Part shown: piece by piece, positions 44,405-55,214 of the stretch
How positions within the stretch are numbered: the stretch's first letter is position 1
How the letters are laid out: each line of letters opens with the position of its first letter
Assembly: GCA_900491605.1 (NCBI GenBank)
Contig: UESW01004421.1
Location: 791,738-855,737, forward strand
DNA length: 64,000 nt
From: Calamus simplicifolius
Taxonomy: Eukaryota; Streptophyta; Magnoliopsida; Arecales; Arecaceae
Direction of reading: 5' to 3'
Notes under the pieces: model-generated
The model's input: only the letters and a program-made list of their open reading frames with translations
Told to the model about the DNA's origin: nothing
Databases searched by the model: none
Program-made: the position numbers and the translations under genes

Positions 44405-45871
44405 TGATGTGGCTGATCCAGCGCCGTTAGAATAAAAGGTAACAACAGCTAACGGAGGTCAACGCATCTCAACCCCGAGACCCCTCTCCGGTCTCGGGGT
44501 ACACAAGCATCATCGCACCCCCAAGACCTCCTTCGGTCTCGGGGTGAGGTCATCATATCTCGACCTCGAGACCCCCCTCCGGTCTCGGGGTGCACCAGCA
44601 CCATCTCACCCCGAGACCTCCTCCGGTCTCGGGGTGAGGTCACCATATCTCGACCCCGAGACCCCCTTCGTCTCGGGGTGCACAGCACCATCTCACCCCC
44701 GAGACCTCCTTCGGTCTCGGGGTGAGGTCGCCATATCTCGACCCCGAGACCCCTCTCCGGTCTCGGGGTGCACCAGCACCATCTCACCCCCGAGACCTCC
44801 TCCGGTCTCGGGGTGAGGTCGCCATATCTCGACCCGAGATCCCCCTCTGGTCTCGGGGTGCACCAGCACCATCTCACCCCCGAGACCTCCTCCGGTCTCG
44901 GGGTGAGGTCACCATATCTCGACCCGAGACCCTCCTCCGGTCTCGGGTGAGGTCACCATATCTCGACCCCGAGACCCCCTCCGGTCTCGGGGTGCACCAG
45001 CACCATCTCACCCCCGAGACCTCCTCCGGTCTTGGGGTGATGTCACCATATCTCGACCCCGAGACCCCCCTCCGGTTCGGGGTGCACCAACACCACCTCA
45101 CCCTGAGACCTCCTCCGGTCTCGGGATGAGGTCACCATATCTCGACCCCGAGACCCCCCTTCGATCTCGGGGTGAACCAGCATCATCTCACCCCTAAGAC
45201 CCCCTCCGGTCTCGGGGAGAGGTCACTATATCTCCACCTCGAGACCCCCTCCGGTCTCGTGGTGCGCGGGCATCACCAACGTCCAGCACGTGAACCAGCC
45301 TTCGAACCAAACGACAACCCCGGATCACCTAGTGCACCCACGTGGCTCGCCGTGCGTCCGTGGCTGCTTGCGGCCATGCCTCATAACGGCGTATGGTGCA
45401 TTGCATGTGTCCCTGTGCGTGACTGTGCCCCGTTACGGAGTACGATTTACTACCACTTGCAACTGTGCGCGGTCATGTTAAGCAATGGCGTGCACCAAAT
45501 ACAACCACGACTGCTAGATACCTGTAAAGCCATATTGACAGGTAACGCGGGATGCCTCCGGCGCGCACAGTGATGGTACGACAACAATCTTCTGGAAAAG
45601 AAAGATGGGATATTCGGACAGGTATAAAAACACGCGCCCGCGCTGTAAGTAGGGATTTGAACTCTAGTTTTCTAACTTTCTTCCCACTAGCAAAACCCTA
45701 ACTGTCTCAGCTCCCTTCTGCTGAGCAGTTCTTGTCTGATCCCAAGTAACTAACTTGAGCATCGGAAGGTCCCCACCGGAGCATCCGGTCTCCGGGACTT
45801 TTCTTGTAAGGGTCCGGAGAGAAGGACGTCCGTCTTCCCCGACGCTTGAAGAAGGTGACTTGGCGTCATCA
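44405..45871 (+). repeat. Gypsy-2 left LTR (5' LTR)
   Basis: 1,467 bp, TG...CA ends. It holds the hairpin array at 44468-45265, then unique sequence and TATAAAAA at 45623-45630 as the likely promoter. Initiation would fall near 45655. Confidence 0.9.
44468..45265. repeat. Hairpin-unit array in gypsy-2 left LTR
   Basis: About 18 units, spaced 44-46 bp apart, each contain CCCCGAGACC, a 5-7 base loop (CTCCTC, CCCTCC) and GGTCTCGGGG. The stem is a perfect 10-bp inverted repeat in well-kept units. Two spacers alternate: TGAGGTCACCATATCTCGA and TGCACCAGCACCATCTCAC. Confidence 0.92.
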
Positions 45872-45874
45872 GAT

Positions 45875-45892
45875 TGGCGTGCCAGGTAGGGG
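45875..45892 (+). other. Primer-binding site of gypsy-2
   Basis: TGGCGTGCCAGGTAGGGG follows the LTR end after a GAT spacer, the same layout as gypsy-1. Confidence 0.8.
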
Positions 45893-45952
45893 GGGAAAGA
45901 GAAAAACATCGAACCAGCAATCTATGATCTCTCTTCTCGAGTTCCTGAAGCC

Positions 45953-46500
45953 ATGGTGATGACCCGAACGAAGGGGTTTCTGCCAGTTGCGCTGGGGGGC
46001 AGCGCCGCGGAGCCGGTCCACCCGTGGAGGCCCCCTCAGCTCTCCCAGCCAGCGTTCCAGCACCATTGCATCCCCAGGAGGCTGGACCCTCCGCTCCTCC
46101 GGCCGATGTCCCTGCACCTCTTCCGCAGCAGTTCCAAGAAGATCGATTCACCGCCCTGGCCACACAAGTCCAGTCTCTGGCGGTAGTGGTTCAGGGCCTG
46201 CAACACCAACAGGCGGCCGCACAGTAGCCGGAGCCAAATCCATCAGTCCCAGGGGTGGTGCAACCCAGCCAGCATTCCTCCGGAGGAGATCGCCGGTGCC
46301 TGGGGATCGCCACCATCAAGCTCCACCTAAGCCTCACCACCGGGAAGCCTCTAAGAGACACTGGTCGCCTTCCGCCACGCTAGTGTTTCCCCTAAGAGGC
46401 AGCACGGGAAGGAGGCAGAGCGCCCCCGCCGCCAATGATCGACAATGCCCCAATGGAGAAGACGGTGGCAATGATTTCCTGGGGGCAGGAGGCCCGCCGA
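45953..46500 (+). pseudogene. Gypsy-2 gag remnant, core deleted
   Basis: A Pro/Ala-rich N-terminal segment ends in RFTALATQVQSLAVVVQGLQ, typical of the start of Gag in this lineage, then a stop at 46225-46227. Only about 300 bp later the sequence is already protease-proximal (PPKRPRGEGELDSIIHFF). The capsid core with the W-F and LxQF-type motifs and the zinc knuckle, normally over 1 kb, is absent. The element therefore cannot make its own Gag. Confidence 0.75.
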
Positions 46501-46509
46501 AGAGGCCGA

Positions 46510-46990
46510 GAGGGGAGGGGGAGTTGGATTCTATAATTCATTTCTTTAAAAAGGACTTAGAGGAGGTAGTAAACAAAAATGATGACAGCGTCGTCGTATC
46601 TATGACGATCGCTAAACATCCTGTAAAGAGAATTCTAGTTGATAGTGGGAGCTTTGTGGATGTTTTGAACTATGATGCTTTTGTTCGCATGAACCTATCG
46701 CCTGATCTACTCGGCCCGTCGCCACGCCCCTGATGGGGTTTACTGGAGATTCTGTGAAAGTCGAGGGGGAGGTCACTCTCCCTGTGACGGCTGGCATAGC
46801 CCCGTGTCAAAGCACGGTTTTCATGAAGTTCTTGGTGGTTCGCGTGCCCTTGCTTACAACGCGATCCTCGGGAGGCCCGGGCTCAATCTTTTGGATGCTG
46901 TCATATCCATTAAGAGGCTCCTCGTGAGGTTTCCTACCAGCGAAGGAGTCGGGGAGATGCGGGAGAGCAGAATCCACCTTCACTTTGCTA
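46510..46990 (+). pseudogene. Gypsy-2 protease region
   Basis: VVVSMTIAKHPVKRILVDSG then SFVDVLNYDAFVRMNL carries the catalytic DSG. After a shift near 46730 come MGFTGDSVKVEGEVTLPV and, in a third frame, YNAILGRPGLNLLDAVIS. Confidence 0.82.
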
Positions 46991-47179
46991 CCACATGGCC
47001 CCTAGTCCGCAGGGGGCGGCACCCGCACGGTACCTGAGACGCTGGATCCTCGAGACCTGGAGAGAAGAGGAGAGCGGGCCGAGCGACTGCTTACTTTCCC
47101 CCTCGGGGAGGACCCAACAAGAGTAGTCCGGATTGGAGCCCTACTCCCGAGGAGGCTCGTGACCGACTCCTCACCTTTC

Positions 47180-48210
47180 TGCGAGCTAATGCGGATGTCT
47201 TTGCCTGGTCGGCGTCCGACATGCCAGGGATTCCAGAAGAGGTGATTACCCACAACTTAACATTCGGGCGGAGTGCCGACCTATCCGGCAGAAGAAAAAG
47301 AGTTTCGCCCCCGACCGACAGAAGACCATGGATGAGGAGGTGCGGAAGCTACTGGCGGCCGGTCACATCCGCAGGTGCACTACCCGGACTGGCTGGCGAA
47401 TCTCGTGATGGTTTGCAAGGCCAGTGGGAGCTGGAGGATGTGCGTGGACTTCACCGACCTCAACAAGGCATGCCCAAAGACAACTTTCCGTTACCCCGGA
47501 TCGACCAGCTAGTGGATGCCATGTCCGGGCATGAAACCCTTAGTTTCATGGATGCATTCTCGGGGTACAATCAGATCAGATGAATCTGGCAGATGAAGAA
47601 GCCACCTCTTTTATTACAGAAAAGGGGATTTACTGCTACAAGGTGATACCGTTTGGTTGAAGAATGCCGGAGCCACCATCAAACGTTGATGAATAAAGTC
47701 TTTGAGGACCAGATAGGGTGTAACATGGAGGTGTATGTGGATGATATGCTGACCAAGAGCACCAGTGCTGCTGACCATGTCGCCGACCTCGAGGAGACCT
47801 TCAACAACCTGCGTCGGTATCGGATGAGGCTTAACCCCCAAAGTGCGCCTTCGGAGTGGCGGCAGGCAAGTTTCTGGGCTTTATGGTAACCCAGCGAGGG
47901 ATTGAAGCTAACCCTGACAAGATCAGGGCTATCTTGGATATGAGGCCCCTAGCTAACAAGAAGGAGGTGCAACGCCTAACTAGGAGGGTGGCAGCTTTGA
48001 GTTGCTTCATGTCAAGATCGGCAGAAAGGTGCCTGCCCTTCTTTAAGGCGCTGCGCAAGGTCAATGGCTTCGAGTGGACAAAGGAGTGTCAGGATGCCTT
48101 CGAGGAGTTGAAGCAATTTTTATCCACTCCCCGTTGTCCAAGCCCAAGAGTGGGGAGGAGCTCTTTCTATATCTCGCAGCCTCCTCGAAGTTGTCAGCTC
48201 TATGCTCGTG
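47180..48210 (+). pseudogene. Gypsy-2 reverse transcriptase
   Basis: Blocks in order are EEVRKLLAAGHIRR, MPKDNFPLPRIDQLVDAMSG, FMDAFSGYNQIR (stop TGA follows at 47581), MNKVFEDQIGCNMEVYVDDM with the catalytic YVDDM (about 47737), KFLGFMVTQRGIEANPDKI and LTRRVAALSCFMSRSAERCL with the connection region. At least four frame changes occur. Confidence 0.85.
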
Positions 48211-49100
48211 CGCATGGATGTTGACGAGTCCAGAGGCCGATCTATTACACCGGCAAGGTACTTCATGATGCCGAAACCAGATACTCTAGAACCGAGAAGA
48301 TCATTTTTGCCCTGGTGGTCTCTGCTCAATGCTTCCGACCCTACTTTCAAGCTCATCCCATCGTGGTGCTCACGGACCAACCTCTTCGGACCATCTTGTC
48401 ACCCTGACACCTCCGGTCGGCTAGCCAAATGGGCCATTAAACTAAGTGAGTTTGGCCTATCCATCCGGCCAAGGTCGGCCATGAAGTCTCAGGTGATAGC
48501 TGACTTCTTGGTTGAGTGTTCCTGGACCGAGAAGGGTGTGGAGGAGGTACGCCTGGAGGAGTGTGTGGACCCTCCCTCGACCGAGGAGGCAGAAAAAGAG
48601 GACTGGATTTTGCATGTTGATGGAGCAGCAAATTCTCAAGAAGCGGAGCTGGACTCATTCTTGCGAGCCCTGAGGGGATGCGGTGGAGTATGCTCTTAGA
48701 TTCCAGTTCCCGGCAACTAACAACCAGGCGGAGTATGAAGCCCTGTTAGTGAGAATGAGGTTGGCTGAGGAGTTAGGTGCGGGGCGTTTGAGGGCCTTCA
48801 CGGACTCTCAGCTTGTTTCTGACAGATCACTGGGGAGTACGAAGCTAGGGACCCAACCATGTCCCGCTATCTGAGCAAGGTGCAATCCAAAGCCTCTCAG
48901 TTCTCTTACTTCCATGTCAGCTACATTCCTCGAGCGGAGAATGCCAGAGCCGACGCATTATCCCGTTTAGCCACTTCGGCCAACGGGACGCTGGGAAGAA
49001 CATATATGGAGCACCTCAGGCCCCAAGCATTGAAGTTGCGGATGAAGCATTACCGGTGGAGCAAGAGCCCTCCTGGATGGACGCCTACATTCGATATTTG
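48211..49100 (+). pseudogene. Gypsy-2 RNase H
   Basis: Pieces include LHVDGAAN (about 48612), LRFQFPATNNQAEYEALLV and LRAFTDSQLVSD (48690-48830), ending with YFHVSYIPRAENARADALSR (48900-48965), all standard RNase H blocks. The frame shifts twice. Confidence 0.82.
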
Positions 49101-49159
49101 ACGATGGTACTCTCCCAGAGAACCCGCTGAGGCCAAGCTACTCAGGCGGAGGGCCCCGA

Positions 49160-49995
49160 GGTTATTGATGATGGATGGGAAGCTTTATCGAAGATCATTC
49201 TCATACCCGGTCCTCAGGTGCATGGGGCCAGCGGAATCAGACTACATCATGCGGGAGATCCATGAAGGCATATGTGGAAGTCACCTGGGGGGCAGAGCCC
49301 TAGCTTACAAGGCCCTACGACAGGGGTACTTTTGGCTGACCATGAAGGAGGAGCCAAGCTCGTTAGGAGATGTGATAGCTATTAGCGCATGCTAATATCC
49401 AGCGACAGCCGACGTCACAGTTAACCCCTTGGTGGCACCCTGGCCCTTCGCCCAGTGGGGTATGGATATCCTGGGACCATTTCCCCCGGCCTTCAGACAG
49501 CGAAAATTCCTCCTGGTGGCCGTTGATCACTTCACCAAGTGGGTTGAAGCCGAAGCCCTTGCTAAGATCATGGAGAGCAAAGTGAGATCCTTCTTTTGGA
49601 AGTCCATTATATGTCGATTCGGACTGCCGCACACCCTGGTCCCCGACAATGGCCGGCAGTTTGACAACACGCCCTTCCGGGAATTCTGCTCCGAGCTGGG
49701 CATTCGTCAGAAATTTACTTCCGTCGGGCACCCTCAGACCAACGGGGCAGCCGAGGTGACTAATCGAATCATTCTCCAAGGGCTGAGAACTCGGCTGGAT
49801 GACTGTAAGGGACGATGGGTGGAGGAGCTCCCAACGTGCTGTGGGCCTACCACACAATGCCGTGAGCCCCCACCGGCAGACCCCATTCAGCTTAGTCTTT
49901 GGATCCGAAGCCGTCATTCCGGTAGAGGTTGGCTCACCGAGCCCTCTGGTAGAATCGTACAACGAGGAAGGCAACCCAGACCAGCTACGAGCCAA
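49160..49995 (+). pseudogene. Gypsy-2 integrase
   Basis: The zinc-binding part has MREIHEGICGSHLGGRALAY and LRQGYFWLTM (49249-49342). The core has WGMDILGPFPPAFRQRKFLL, DHFTKWVEAEALAKI, FGLPHTLVPDNGRQFDN and GHPQTNGAAEVTNR (49455-49770). The C-terminal part continues to 49995 in another frame and then meets an undetermined base (N, 50003) and a short tandem repeat. Confidence 0.85.
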
Positions 49996-50018
49996 CCTCG
50001 ACNTCTTGAGATCTTTTC

Positions 50019-50125
50019 ACCTAAAGCCCTGGGCCAGCCAGGCATGAAGCTCGACACCCGTCGGCACCTAAAGCCCTGGGCCAGCCAGGCGTGAAGCCCG
50101 ACATCCGTCGGCAAATAAAGTCCGA
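50019..50125 (+). repeat. 46-bp tandem repeat after gypsy-2 integrase
   Basis: CACCTAAAGCCCTGGGCCAG...CGTCGG occurs at 50019-50064 and 50065-50110, followed by a shortened copy. The N at 50003 sits just before it. Confidence 0.85.
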
Positions 50126-50429
50126 CCCTCGTCGGCACCAAAAGCCACATGCCTACTTAGCGCAAGGCCCGACATACTCCTAGCAAGGCGTTGCGCCGAC
50201 GGTCTTAAGGAACCCGCCTACCTCAACCTCCAACTACCGGCATTTCAACCCCAAGAAACCTATCCTCCCTGGCCCCAGTTTTCGGTCCTAGATGGCTAAT
50301 GCGGAATAGCTCATATGAGTTGAGAGTTATCCCCTGGCACTAGCGGGACTAATGGGACCATGGTGCCGCGTATTGTCAACCAACGAATTCAGGGTAAATA
50401 GACAATGTATTTTGAAGAAGATTATCTCA

Positions 50430-52700
50430 TTAATTGGAAGGGATTACAAAATGCCGACATCGTCGGACTTGCAAAAAACAAAAATACAAGCTCACAGTTC
50501 TGCTGGCGCGGGCTCATCGTCGAAGGGGGCCGAATCTGAGAAGCAGTCTAGCTCAACTTCTAGGGCCTGGGGAATGTTCAAATCCCTGGCCACTTTCTCC
50601 TTCCCATGCTGGAATCCTTCGAGGAACACTGCCGCCGAGGCTTCTGCCAAATCATTTGTAAAGCACTCGGACGCCTTGTACTCTTCTATAATCCCAGCGG
50701 TCCTGGCCGCGATGGCAACTTCCACCTATGCGGCCCGAGCCTTCTCCTCCGCGGCGAGGGCTGCCACTGCAACCCTCTCGGCCTCCCGGGCGTGGCTCGC
50801 CTCCTCCCCGGATTGGCTTGCTTCCTCCTTCGCCGACCACGCCTTTCCTTCGCCGCCCGCGCCTCCTCCTCCGCGGACCCTACTCTCTCCTCAGCCGCAA
50901 CCGCTCGACCCTTGATCTCTTGGATGGCCAAGGTCAGCTCAGAGATATGTAGATCTCTGGCCATCACAGCGTTCTCGGCCTCCGTCATTTGGTGGAGTGT
51001 CCGCGCACACGGTTGGCGTCGCCTCCGCTCGGTTCTCAGCGGCCTTGGCTTCACTTGCCCAGGCGCTTTTGGCCAACTCCAGCGCCTCTTCGGCCGCCTC
51101 CGCGCGGCGCTGAGCGTCCTCAGCTTCCTTCTGCGCCTCCCGCAGAAGGGCCTTCCCATAATGGATTACATCTCTGGCGGCCCTCAGGGAGTGTGCGAGC
51201 TGCATGCGTAAGTTCCAGTTTAGTAAAAAAAAAAGAGAAAGATAAAGGCAAAAGGCAAAAAGACCGCTTACCCTTACGACGGCCGCATAGGAATCCCGGA
51301 AGAATGCGCTCGCCTTCTGATGGCTAAGGTCCTTCCAGGATCTCGGGCATAAAAACCGGGGCAAGGACCCGCTCAGCCCAGCGACCATCGTTCAAGGAGT
51401 CCCGGGGCGGCTCGGGCTTGGCCCCACTCCGTTCGGCCGTCTCGGCAGTCTCTAGCTCGATGCGCGGGCTGTTCCCAGGCGACCTCTTGGGGGGTGGGCT
51501 CGCGACCCTTGATGGCCCCTCACCCCAATCCATGGCAGCCTTCGGCGGGGTCGGTTCGCCAGGGGCAGGAAGCTCTTCAGCCACTATGGGCTCCTCCGCC
51601 ACTACCGGCTCCTTCGCAGCTGGCTCCTCGATTGGGACTCTCACGATCGCCGCCATCTCTGGCGGGGTGTCGGCTGTGAGATCAACTTCTGGAGCGGTCG
51701 GGGGTCTTGTGGCGCTGGTGGTGGGGAGGCCCGAGCCGTCGGGCGTTTTGGGGCTGGAGCTCGCCGGCCTCCGGGTGGCCCCTCCCGGGCCCTCTTTTTA
51801 GAGGCGGCCCTCAGGAGCTTCTCTGCCGATATCTTCATAGCTGCGCGACATCAGTCAAGGTAAAAAAAAAAAAAAAAAAAGAAATTTGGCTAAGGGTGGA
51901 AATGGCTTACCCCGGTAGGAGATAAGACCCGCCGACTCGAGATTATCTTCCGTCAAGAGCAAAGTGTACCGAGGGATCTCGGCAGCCAGCAATTGACCCA
52001 ACGCCTCTAGATCCCAGGATGGATGGTGGAGTTCGCGTTCCCTCGGAGGTCGGGATCTCTCCACCGGGGCCTAACTTGGTCAATAGGCGAAAAAGAATCG
52101 GGATTTCCATCCCTTGATTGAAGAGGGAAGAAAAAGTTTGAGGACCCGATTGGGTCGGGACTGGAATAGCCACCAACCCTTCTGGGACCGGAGGATGTAG
52201 AAGGATCGGAAAAGAGAGATTCGGGGGGTGATACTCAGACGATGGCAGAGAATGACAAAGGCGCTGACGACACGGTAGGAGTTCGGGACCAGTTGAGATG
52301 GGTCAAGGAGTAGTAGTCGAGAAGGTTGATGAAAAAGAGCAGAAAGGGTGGACGAGACCTGCCTTTAGGCAAATCTCATAAAGGGCCACCCGACCGGGTC
52401 GGGAGGAGATGACCCTATCGTCGGGAGTTGGCAGAAAAAGCTCAACGTCCCGAGGAATCTGGTAACGGGTCCCGGATTTTTGCTAAATCCAGACCTGTTA
52501 CCGTGGAGGCAGTCCCCTCCGGGGACCCCTCCACCCTCGAGGAGGTGCCGGCCTCTGACTGGCGGCTCCTCGATGGGTCTCCACCAGCGACCCGTCACCG
52601 GGCCAGGGGACGCGGTCCTCTGAATCAGTGGACCACTCAAGTGGAGGAGAGGGGGAAGGTACAGGAGAGGCACAGTGCCTCTCAGAGGGAGGACGATTCC
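50430..52700 (-). pseudogene. Antisense accessory ORF of gypsy-2
   Basis: Read on the minus strand. The N-terminal region at about 52180-52080 contains LFQSRPNRVLKLFLPSSIKG then WKSRFFFAY, the signature of the Transposase_28 'putative gypsy type transposon' family. A Pro-rich middle is at 51840-51330. Coiled-coil stretches such as AQRRAEAAEEALELAKSAW lie at 51230-50900. The C-terminus is ECFTNDLAEASAAVFLEGFQ...PAPAEL, ending at 50492. Splice-like junctions (polypyrimidine then AG near 51860 and 51215) separate the blocks. It is the homologue of the gypsy-1 antisense ORFs. Function unknown. Confidence 0.65.
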
Positions 52701-53236
52701 CGAATCGTCCTCCGAGGTCCAGATGGAGAGCTCATGGGTAGAAGAAAGGGATGGAGTCTAGAATGGAATGGACAAAGAACTGACCTGAGGGAAGGAAAGC
52801 TAAGCGAGGTTCTCGGGTTATAGGGGAGACCAAAACACGGGCTCAGAGGAAGACGACGATGGAAGTAGTGGTGTGGCCATATTCAACCCCCCATTCGAGT
52901 TTTATTGGTTTTCAAATTGTCCCACCTCATCTCGTCAGCCACATGGACCCCACAATAGGCTGGTTCGCCTCGATGGTTGCCCAGCGCGTGATACGGTATG
53001 CCTCAGGCCGATGATGGGACTCCGCTGACGTCGCCGCTATGAGAGGTAATGATGATGCAGCTTTCCGCGGACTTCAAAGAGCTAACCTCGCCTCGAGGTC
53101 GATCGTGGTAGGCTCAGTGTACGGAAGCGGCCGCCTTTTCACATTCCCCATGTCGTCCGCATGGAGATGTGGACGGGGATCAGCCATGTGGGAGGTAGCA
53201 CCCCTTTCGCCTTGCCAGTGGGGCCTGCTTCGCCTC
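52701..53236 (+). other. Region between antisense ORF and 3' LTR of gypsy-2
   Basis: Untranslated internal part of the element. No further ORF with a recognisable signature. Confidence 0.5.
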
Positions 53237-53250
53237 AGGGGTGAGGGGGC
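53237..53250 (+). other. Polypurine tract of gypsy-2
   Basis: AGGGGTGAGGGGGC directly precedes the 3' LTR (ATC then TGATGTGG). Confidence 0.75.
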
Positions 53251-53253
53251 ATC

Positions 53254-54747
53254 TGATGTGGCTGATCTAGCGCCGTTAGAATAAAAGGTAACAGCAGCTA
53301 ACTGAGGTCAACGCATCTCAACCCCGAGACCCCCCTCCGGTCTCGGGGTGCACAAGCACCATCTCACCCCCGAGACCTCCTCCGGTCTCGGGGTGAGGTC
53401 ATCATATCTCGACCCCGAGACCCTCCTCCGGTCTCGGGGTGCACCAGCACCATCTCACCCCGAGACCTCCTCCGGTCTCGGGTGAGGTCACCATATCTCG
53501 ACCCCGAGACCCCCCTCCAGTCTCGGGGTGCACCAGCACCATCTCACTCCCGAGACCTCCTTCGGTCTCGGGGTGAGGTTGCCATATCTCGACCCCAAGA
53601 CCCCCCTCCGGTCTCGGGGTGAGGTTGCCATATCTCGACCCCGAGACCCCCCTTCAGGTCTCAGGGTGCACCAGCACCATCTCACCCCGAGACCTCCTCC
53701 GGTCTCGGGGTGCACTAGCACCATCTTACCCCCAAGACCTCCTCCGGTCTCGGGGTAAGGTCACCATATCTCGACCCCGAGACCCTCCTCCAGTCTCGGG
53801 GTGCACCAGCACCATCTCACCCCCAAGACCTCCTCCGGTCTCGGGGTGAGGTCACCATATCTCGACCCCGAGACCCCCCTCTGGTCTCGGGGTGCACCAG
53901 CACCATCTCATCCCCGAGACCTCCTCTGGTCTCGGGGTGAGGTCACCATATCTCGACCCTGAGACCCCCCCGGTCTCGGGGTGCACCAGCACCATCTAAC
54001 CCTAAGACCTCCGGTTCGGGATGAGGTCACCATATCTCGACCCCGAGACCCCCCTTCGGTCGGTGAACCAACTAAAGACCCCCTCCGGTCTCGGGGAGAG
54101 GTCACTATATCTCCACCTCGAGACCCCCTCCGGTCTCGGGGTGCGCAGGCATCACCAACGTCCAGCACGTGAACCAGCCTTCGAACCAAACGACAACTCC
54201 GGGCCACCTGGTGCACCCACGTGGCTCGCCGTGCGTCCGTGGCTACTTGCGGCCATGCCTCATAACGGCATATGGTGCATTTCATGTGTCCCTGTGCGTG
54301 ACTGTGCCCCGTTACGGAGTACGATTACTACCACTTGCAACTGTGCACGATCATGTCAAGCAACGGCGCAGCAAATACAACCACGACTGCTGGACACATG
54401 TAAAGCCATATTGACAGGTAACGCGGAATGCCTCCAGCGCGCACAGTGATGGTACGATAGCAATCTTCTGGAAAAGAAATATGGGACATTCGGACAGGTA
54501 TAAAAACACGCGCCCGCGCTGTAAGTAGGATTCGAACTCTGGTTTTCTAGCTTTCTTTCCACTAGCAAAACCCTAACTGTCTCAGCTCCCTTCTGCTGAG
54601 CAGTTCTTGTCTGATCCCAAGTAACTAACTTGAGCGTCGGAGGGTCCCCACCGGAGCATCCGGTCTCCGGGGACTTTTCTTGCAGGGGTCCAGAGAGAAG
54701 GACGTCCGTCTTCCCCGACGCTTGAAGAAGGTGACTTGGCGTCATCA
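53254..54747 (+). repeat. Gypsy-2 right LTR (3' LTR)
   Basis: 1,494 bp, homologous to 44405-45871, with hairpin array at 53318-54145 and TATAAAAA at 54499-54506. Array unit number and decay differ from the left LTR, showing independent slippage since insertion. Confidence 0.9.
53318..54145. repeat. Hairpin-unit array in gypsy-2 right LTR
   Basis: Same structure as the left array, about 19 units, with several decayed stems near its right end (54000-54070). Confidence 0.92.
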
Positions 54748-55001
54748 CATGCCAGCACCAAAAAAAGTGGAACAAGACTTGAAATATGTTGTGTTGGATA
54801 TTTCATTATATCACTCTGAGTCTTTAGTCTAAGAAGCAGTTTGCTGGTAATCTAACAATGATTTTAAAGTACTACAATAACTTCAATAAATTTCTCAAAA
54901 CCTTCTGTATATGATCAGAACTATCTCATCATCACCTGAAATCAATTTAGGACCCTTACATTTCCCCACATGTTCTAGATGTAAAATGCCAATCAGTTTA
55001 T
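54748..55001. other. Spacer between gypsy-2 and the exon-like stretch
   Basis: AT-rich unique-looking sequence. On the minus strand an AATAAA lies just after the TAA at 55002. Confidence 0.4.
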
Positions 55002-55214
55002 TTAAAAGATGAAAAGACCAGAAAGGGTAGGTGAGCATGGATGCAGCCCTTTGCTAACGAGAAAGCTTGAAGCTTGGAGACTTCTCAAATCTGATCCCAC
55101 CAGTGCAATACGTTGCCACACGAGGTCGTCTTGAGTGCTGTCATCTTTCTCCTCTGATTTAACCATTTCAAAGGTATCATCTACCCAAGATGGAAAATTC
55201 TTGGAATGTTGTGG
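55002..55214 (-). CDS. Exon-like open stretch of an unidentified gene, cut by the copia element
   Basis: From the copia border (55214) the minus strand is open for 70 codons in one frame, while the other two frames stop within 15 codons. The product is non-repetitive and reads like ordinary protein (SWVDDTFEMVKSEEKDDSTQ, VWQRIALVGSDLRSLQASSF), ending LFIF and TAA at 55002-55004. I do not recognise the family. The upstream part would lie beyond the copia element, so the gene is probably broken. It may have continued to the exon-like piece at 43979-44145 via a weak CTG|GTCTTT donor, which would place gypsy-2 in the intervening intron. Confidence 0.35.
   Translation of the reverse strand, partial: PQHSKNFPSWVDDTFEMVKSEEKDDSTQDDLVWQRIALVGSDLRSLQASSFLVSKGLHPCSPTLSGLFIF

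Larger units (their letters stand above)
44405..54747 (+). mobile_element. Second Ty3/gypsy element with hairpin-array LTRs, gag core deleted
   Basis: LTRs are 44405-45871 and 53254-54747. Both begin TGATGTGGCTGAT and end TGGCGTCATCA. The element is in plus orientation: PBS at 45875, gag remnant, protease, RT, RNase H, integrase, antisense accessory ORF, polypurine tract. The flanking 5-mers TATAC and CATGC match at only three positions, so the target duplication has decayed or the element is recombinant. The non-array parts of the LTRs differ by roughly 7% by eye. PBS style, domain order and antisense ORF place it in the same lineage as gypsy-1. Confidence 0.9.

Noticed and set aside
44449..45129. 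Long open frames on both strands across the LTR array (up to 142 codons)
   Set aside because: They are translations of the 45-bp hairpin repeat; all frames are open because the unit lacks stops, and the products are repeats of the same few words.
44468..45265. CRISPR-like array (regular short repeats)
   Set aside because: Repeats are palindromic LTR satellites with repeated spacers in a plant retrotransposon, without unique spacers or cas genes.
53488..53849. Open frames in the right LTR array
   Set aside because: Same repeat translation as in the left LTR.
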